Made by a program: the position numbers and the translations under genes. Below the pieces are notes generated by a model. The model was not told the DNA's origin and searched no databases. It saw only the letters and a list, made by a program, of their open reading frames with translations. From positions 1 through 14,875 of the forward strand of contig JANYDP010000560.1 of the NCBI GenBank assembly GCA_025363535.1: 14,875 bases of DNA, given 5' to 3'. Source of the stretch: Verrucomicrobiota bacterium. Its GTDB lineage: Bacteria > Verrucomicrobiota > Verrucomicrobiia > Limisphaerales > CAIQOK01. Below are positions 13,055 through 14,875 of the stretch, one piece after another; the first letter of the stretch is position 1; every line of letters begins with the position of its first letter.

Positions 13055-14875
13055 TATAGGTGACGGTATTGGGCGGCGGCGTGGCATAATTAAACCGCAC
13101 CGGCATCAGCGCGCAGGGCATTCCGGGCGGCTGCTTCGAGGGGTCAAAGAAATTCAAGTCAAAGCTGAATTTCCGTGTCGGAGCGTTGTAATAAATGCCC
13201 GGATCCTGCCATTGCTGGGTGGCGCTGGTGCTGGCGAAGAGATTGATCAGGGAGGTGTTTAGCGTCACGATGTGACTGCCCGTACTCCAGTCTTCCAGCA
13301 GCCGGGGGATGTTGTAGATACCGCCGCTGTAGGTGGAGGCACTTGAGCCCGTCGTGTAAACCAGACCGGAGAGCAGGGCCGCGTTGACGGTCATGTCGCT
13401 CGCTACCCGGACGCCGCTGCTGTAGGCGTTGCCGCTGGCAGAATCCTGCCAGGCGGGTGAGAGGAAGGTCAGCGCGTCGGACATCAGGGCGCTGGGCACG
13501 GTCCAGGTGGTGTTCGTGGTGCCGAGATTGATCGCCACCCCGTTGCTGCTGTCGTTGTAGTTGCCCTGCACATAGAGCGGGTCGGGCGTGGCGAGGGTGA
13601 AGCCCAGCCCGCCGTTTTGCGGCAGGGCGATGCCGTTGGTGATGCGGATGGCGTTCAACTGTGAGCCGGTGACGGTGCGATTGTCATCCACGAAAAGAAT
13701 GGTGGGATAGGTGCCCGACCCGCTGGGAAATTTGCTCAGCACCGAGGCATTGGTCGCCAGCCAGGTCTTGTATTTGCCCAGGTCAATCTGCGTGGCCAGA
13801 ATGGTTTTGTTTTCCCGCTGGTCGGTGAAAATGTTGGTGCCGATGAAAGGGAAATTGGTGCTCAAGGCCACGGGCGTGTTGCTGGAGACGAGCGTGATGG
13901 GCGAGGTGTCGGCCCCCGGCAGGATACCGCTTTGGATTTTCATGGTGACGATGCTGTTGCTGACCGTGAGAACGATCTGCGCCTTGTTGAACATGCGCTG
14001 TTCGCCGTCGGTGGAGGAAGCCGACTCGCCGCTCGGCGGCTGGTCAATCAGCATGTGGGCGTTGGTCATGTTGATGGACAGGGTTACGGCGGAACTGTTG
14101 GTTACTTTCCCGCCATTGTAGGTGACCGCGCCGGTCAGTCCGGAGAGCGCGTCTAGGTTGGTGGTCATGGCCACCCCGGTGCATGTCACCTGGCCGTTGA
14201 AGGTCAGGGAAGAACTGGACTGGCAGCCGGTGAAAATATTGCCGTTGGCATGGACGGAGCCGTTGACAGTGAGTGGTGCGCACCGGACAAATTCCATGTT
14301 GGTCCGGCTGAAGATGGCGCGGGTGCTGATGGGCACCAACGCGAGGAGCACATCTTCCTGGATGGCGTTGGTTAGGTTGTGCCGGCCGTTTTTCATCCGG
14401 GCATTGACGACGATGCGATAGACCGGCGCATTCAGGGTGGACAAGGCGTTGGTGCTGCCCAAAGTAAACTGCGAGGGCAGATTGCCGGAGTAGGTGCTGA
14501 CCTGCTGGACATACACCCGGTCATCGCTGCCCTGGGCGTTGGAGAAAACGAAGTTGGTCCAGTACGGGTTTTCCGTCGCATTCGGCAGATAAGTTTCGTA
14601 TAGGCCGGAGGTGATGTTGCTGTGCACCGCGCCCAGTGCCAGTCCGGGCGTGCTGAAGTCATAGGCCATGCGCGCGAACACTTTTTCCGTGGCGGCTTCG
14701 GCGGCGTGCTGGGTCAGGACAAACTGGTTGTTCCGGTCGTTGAGTTTGGCGACGTTGTAGGTGCGGGCAATCGTGCCGGACAGGACGAGCGCGCTGGCGG
14801 CGGTGAGAACCAGCACCACCAGCAGGGCGTAGCCAGCCCGGGGGAAACGGGCGGAAAGGGGGAAGTTTGTTTTCA
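13041..14875 (-). CDS. Large PilX/GspK-like pilus assembly protein (first base outside the window)
   Basis: The frame stays open to the window edge, where TG of a likely ATG ends at 14875, so the gene seems complete except for one base (611 residues). The N-terminus is MKTNFPLSARFPRAGYALLV followed by VLVLTAASALVLSG. This is a basic tail and one long hydrophobic helix after a Gly, as in PilX or GspK-type minor pilins, though the usual Glu at +5 is lacking. A helical region AAEAATEKVFARM (about 60) follows. The rest is rich in Asn, Ser, Thr and Gly, with VNGSVHANGNIFTG, SLTFNGQVTCTG and similar short strands, as in beta-helix proteins. Typical PilX are under 250 residues, so the body is an addition. 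The role in starting or capping the pilus is inferred from the N-terminus and the neighbouring pil genes. Confidence 0.72.
   Translation of the reverse strand, partial: KTNFPLSARFPRAGYALLVVLVLTAASALVLSGTIARTYNVAKLNDRNNQFVLTQHAAEAATEKVFARMAYDFSTPGLALGAVHSNITSGLYETYLPNATENPYWTNFVFSNAQGSDDRVYVQQVSTYSGNLPSQFTLGSTNALSTLNAPVYRIVVNARMKNGRHNLTNAIQEDVLLALVPISTRAIFSRTNMEFVRCAPLTVNGSVHANGNIFTGCQSSSSLTFNGQVTCTGVAMTTNLDALSGLTGAVTYNGGKVTNSSAVTLSINMTNAHMLIDQPPSGESASSTDGEQRMFNKAQIVLTVSNSIVTMKIQSGILPGADTSPITLVSSNTPVALSTNFPFIGTNIFTDQRENKTILATQIDLGKYKTWLATNASVLSKFPSGSGTYPTILFVDDNRTVTGSQLNAIRITNGIALPQNGGLGFTLATPDPLYVQGNYNDSSNGVAINLGTTNTTWTVPSALMSDALTFLSPAWQDSASGNAYSSGVRVASDMTVNAALLSGLVYTTGSSASTYSGGIYNIPRLLEDWSTGSHIVTLNTSLINLFASTSATQQWQDPGIYYNAPTRKFSFDLNFFDPSKQPPGMPCALMPVRFNYATPPPNTVTYNVTP

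Noticed and set aside
1..14875. CRISPR array, tRNA, rRNA, insertion sequence or phage genes
   Set aside because: No repeat-spacer pattern, clover-leaf sequence, transposase motif or phage protein was seen on either strand.

Overview
The window looks like a chromosomal segment of a Gram-negative bacterium with GC-rich DNA. A Verrucomicrobiota-type organism is my best guess, from the style of the pilus proteins (a PilP-like protein with a DPFFP motif, a giant PilX-like protein rich in N/S/T) and from weak Shine-Dalgarno signals. This placement is an inference and was not tested by any search. I see no rRNA, tRNA, CRISPR array, insertion sequence or phage gene.

Layout. At 1-1276 (+) lies the C-terminal part of an NtrC-family response regulator that activates sigma-54 RNA polymerase. 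Its stop overlaps the start of a family 2 glycosyltransferase (1273-2100, +). Convergent with these is a minus-strand group at 5393-2104: a TauE/SafE-type permease, an M20 metallopeptidase (ArgE/DapE type) and a polysaccharide flippase-like membrane protein. A divergent plus-strand pair follows at about 5681-6450: an MntR-type metal-dependent repressor coupled to a small DUF971 protein.

From 6454 to the end, every gene is on the minus strand and nearly all belong to a type IV pilus / type II secretion-like machine. In transcription order these are a PilX/GspK-like protein (14875-13041), an exported protein of unknown function (13054-12299), PilM (12150), PilN, PilO and PilP (ending at 9333), a strong terminator (9273-9307), the secretin PilQ/GspD (9034-7460), an exported protein of unknown function (7411-6506) and a second strong terminator (6454-6489). 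PilM, PilN, PilO and PilP should form the inner-membrane alignment complex that connects cytoplasm to the outer-membrane secretin.

The most interesting signal is regulatory. Both pilM and pilQ are preceded by a GG-N10-GC element matching the sigma-54 -24/-12 promoter. About 100 bp further upstream each has a related CTTGT...CAAG sequence, which is a perfect 21-bp odd palindrome in front of pilQ. This is the expected position of an enhancer for an NtrC/PilR-type activator, and such an activator is encoded at the start of the window. The promoters also help to choose between competing start codons for pilM and pilQ. I found no clearly novel defence or mobile system. The two unassigned exported proteins and the large PilX-like protein are the least explained genes.
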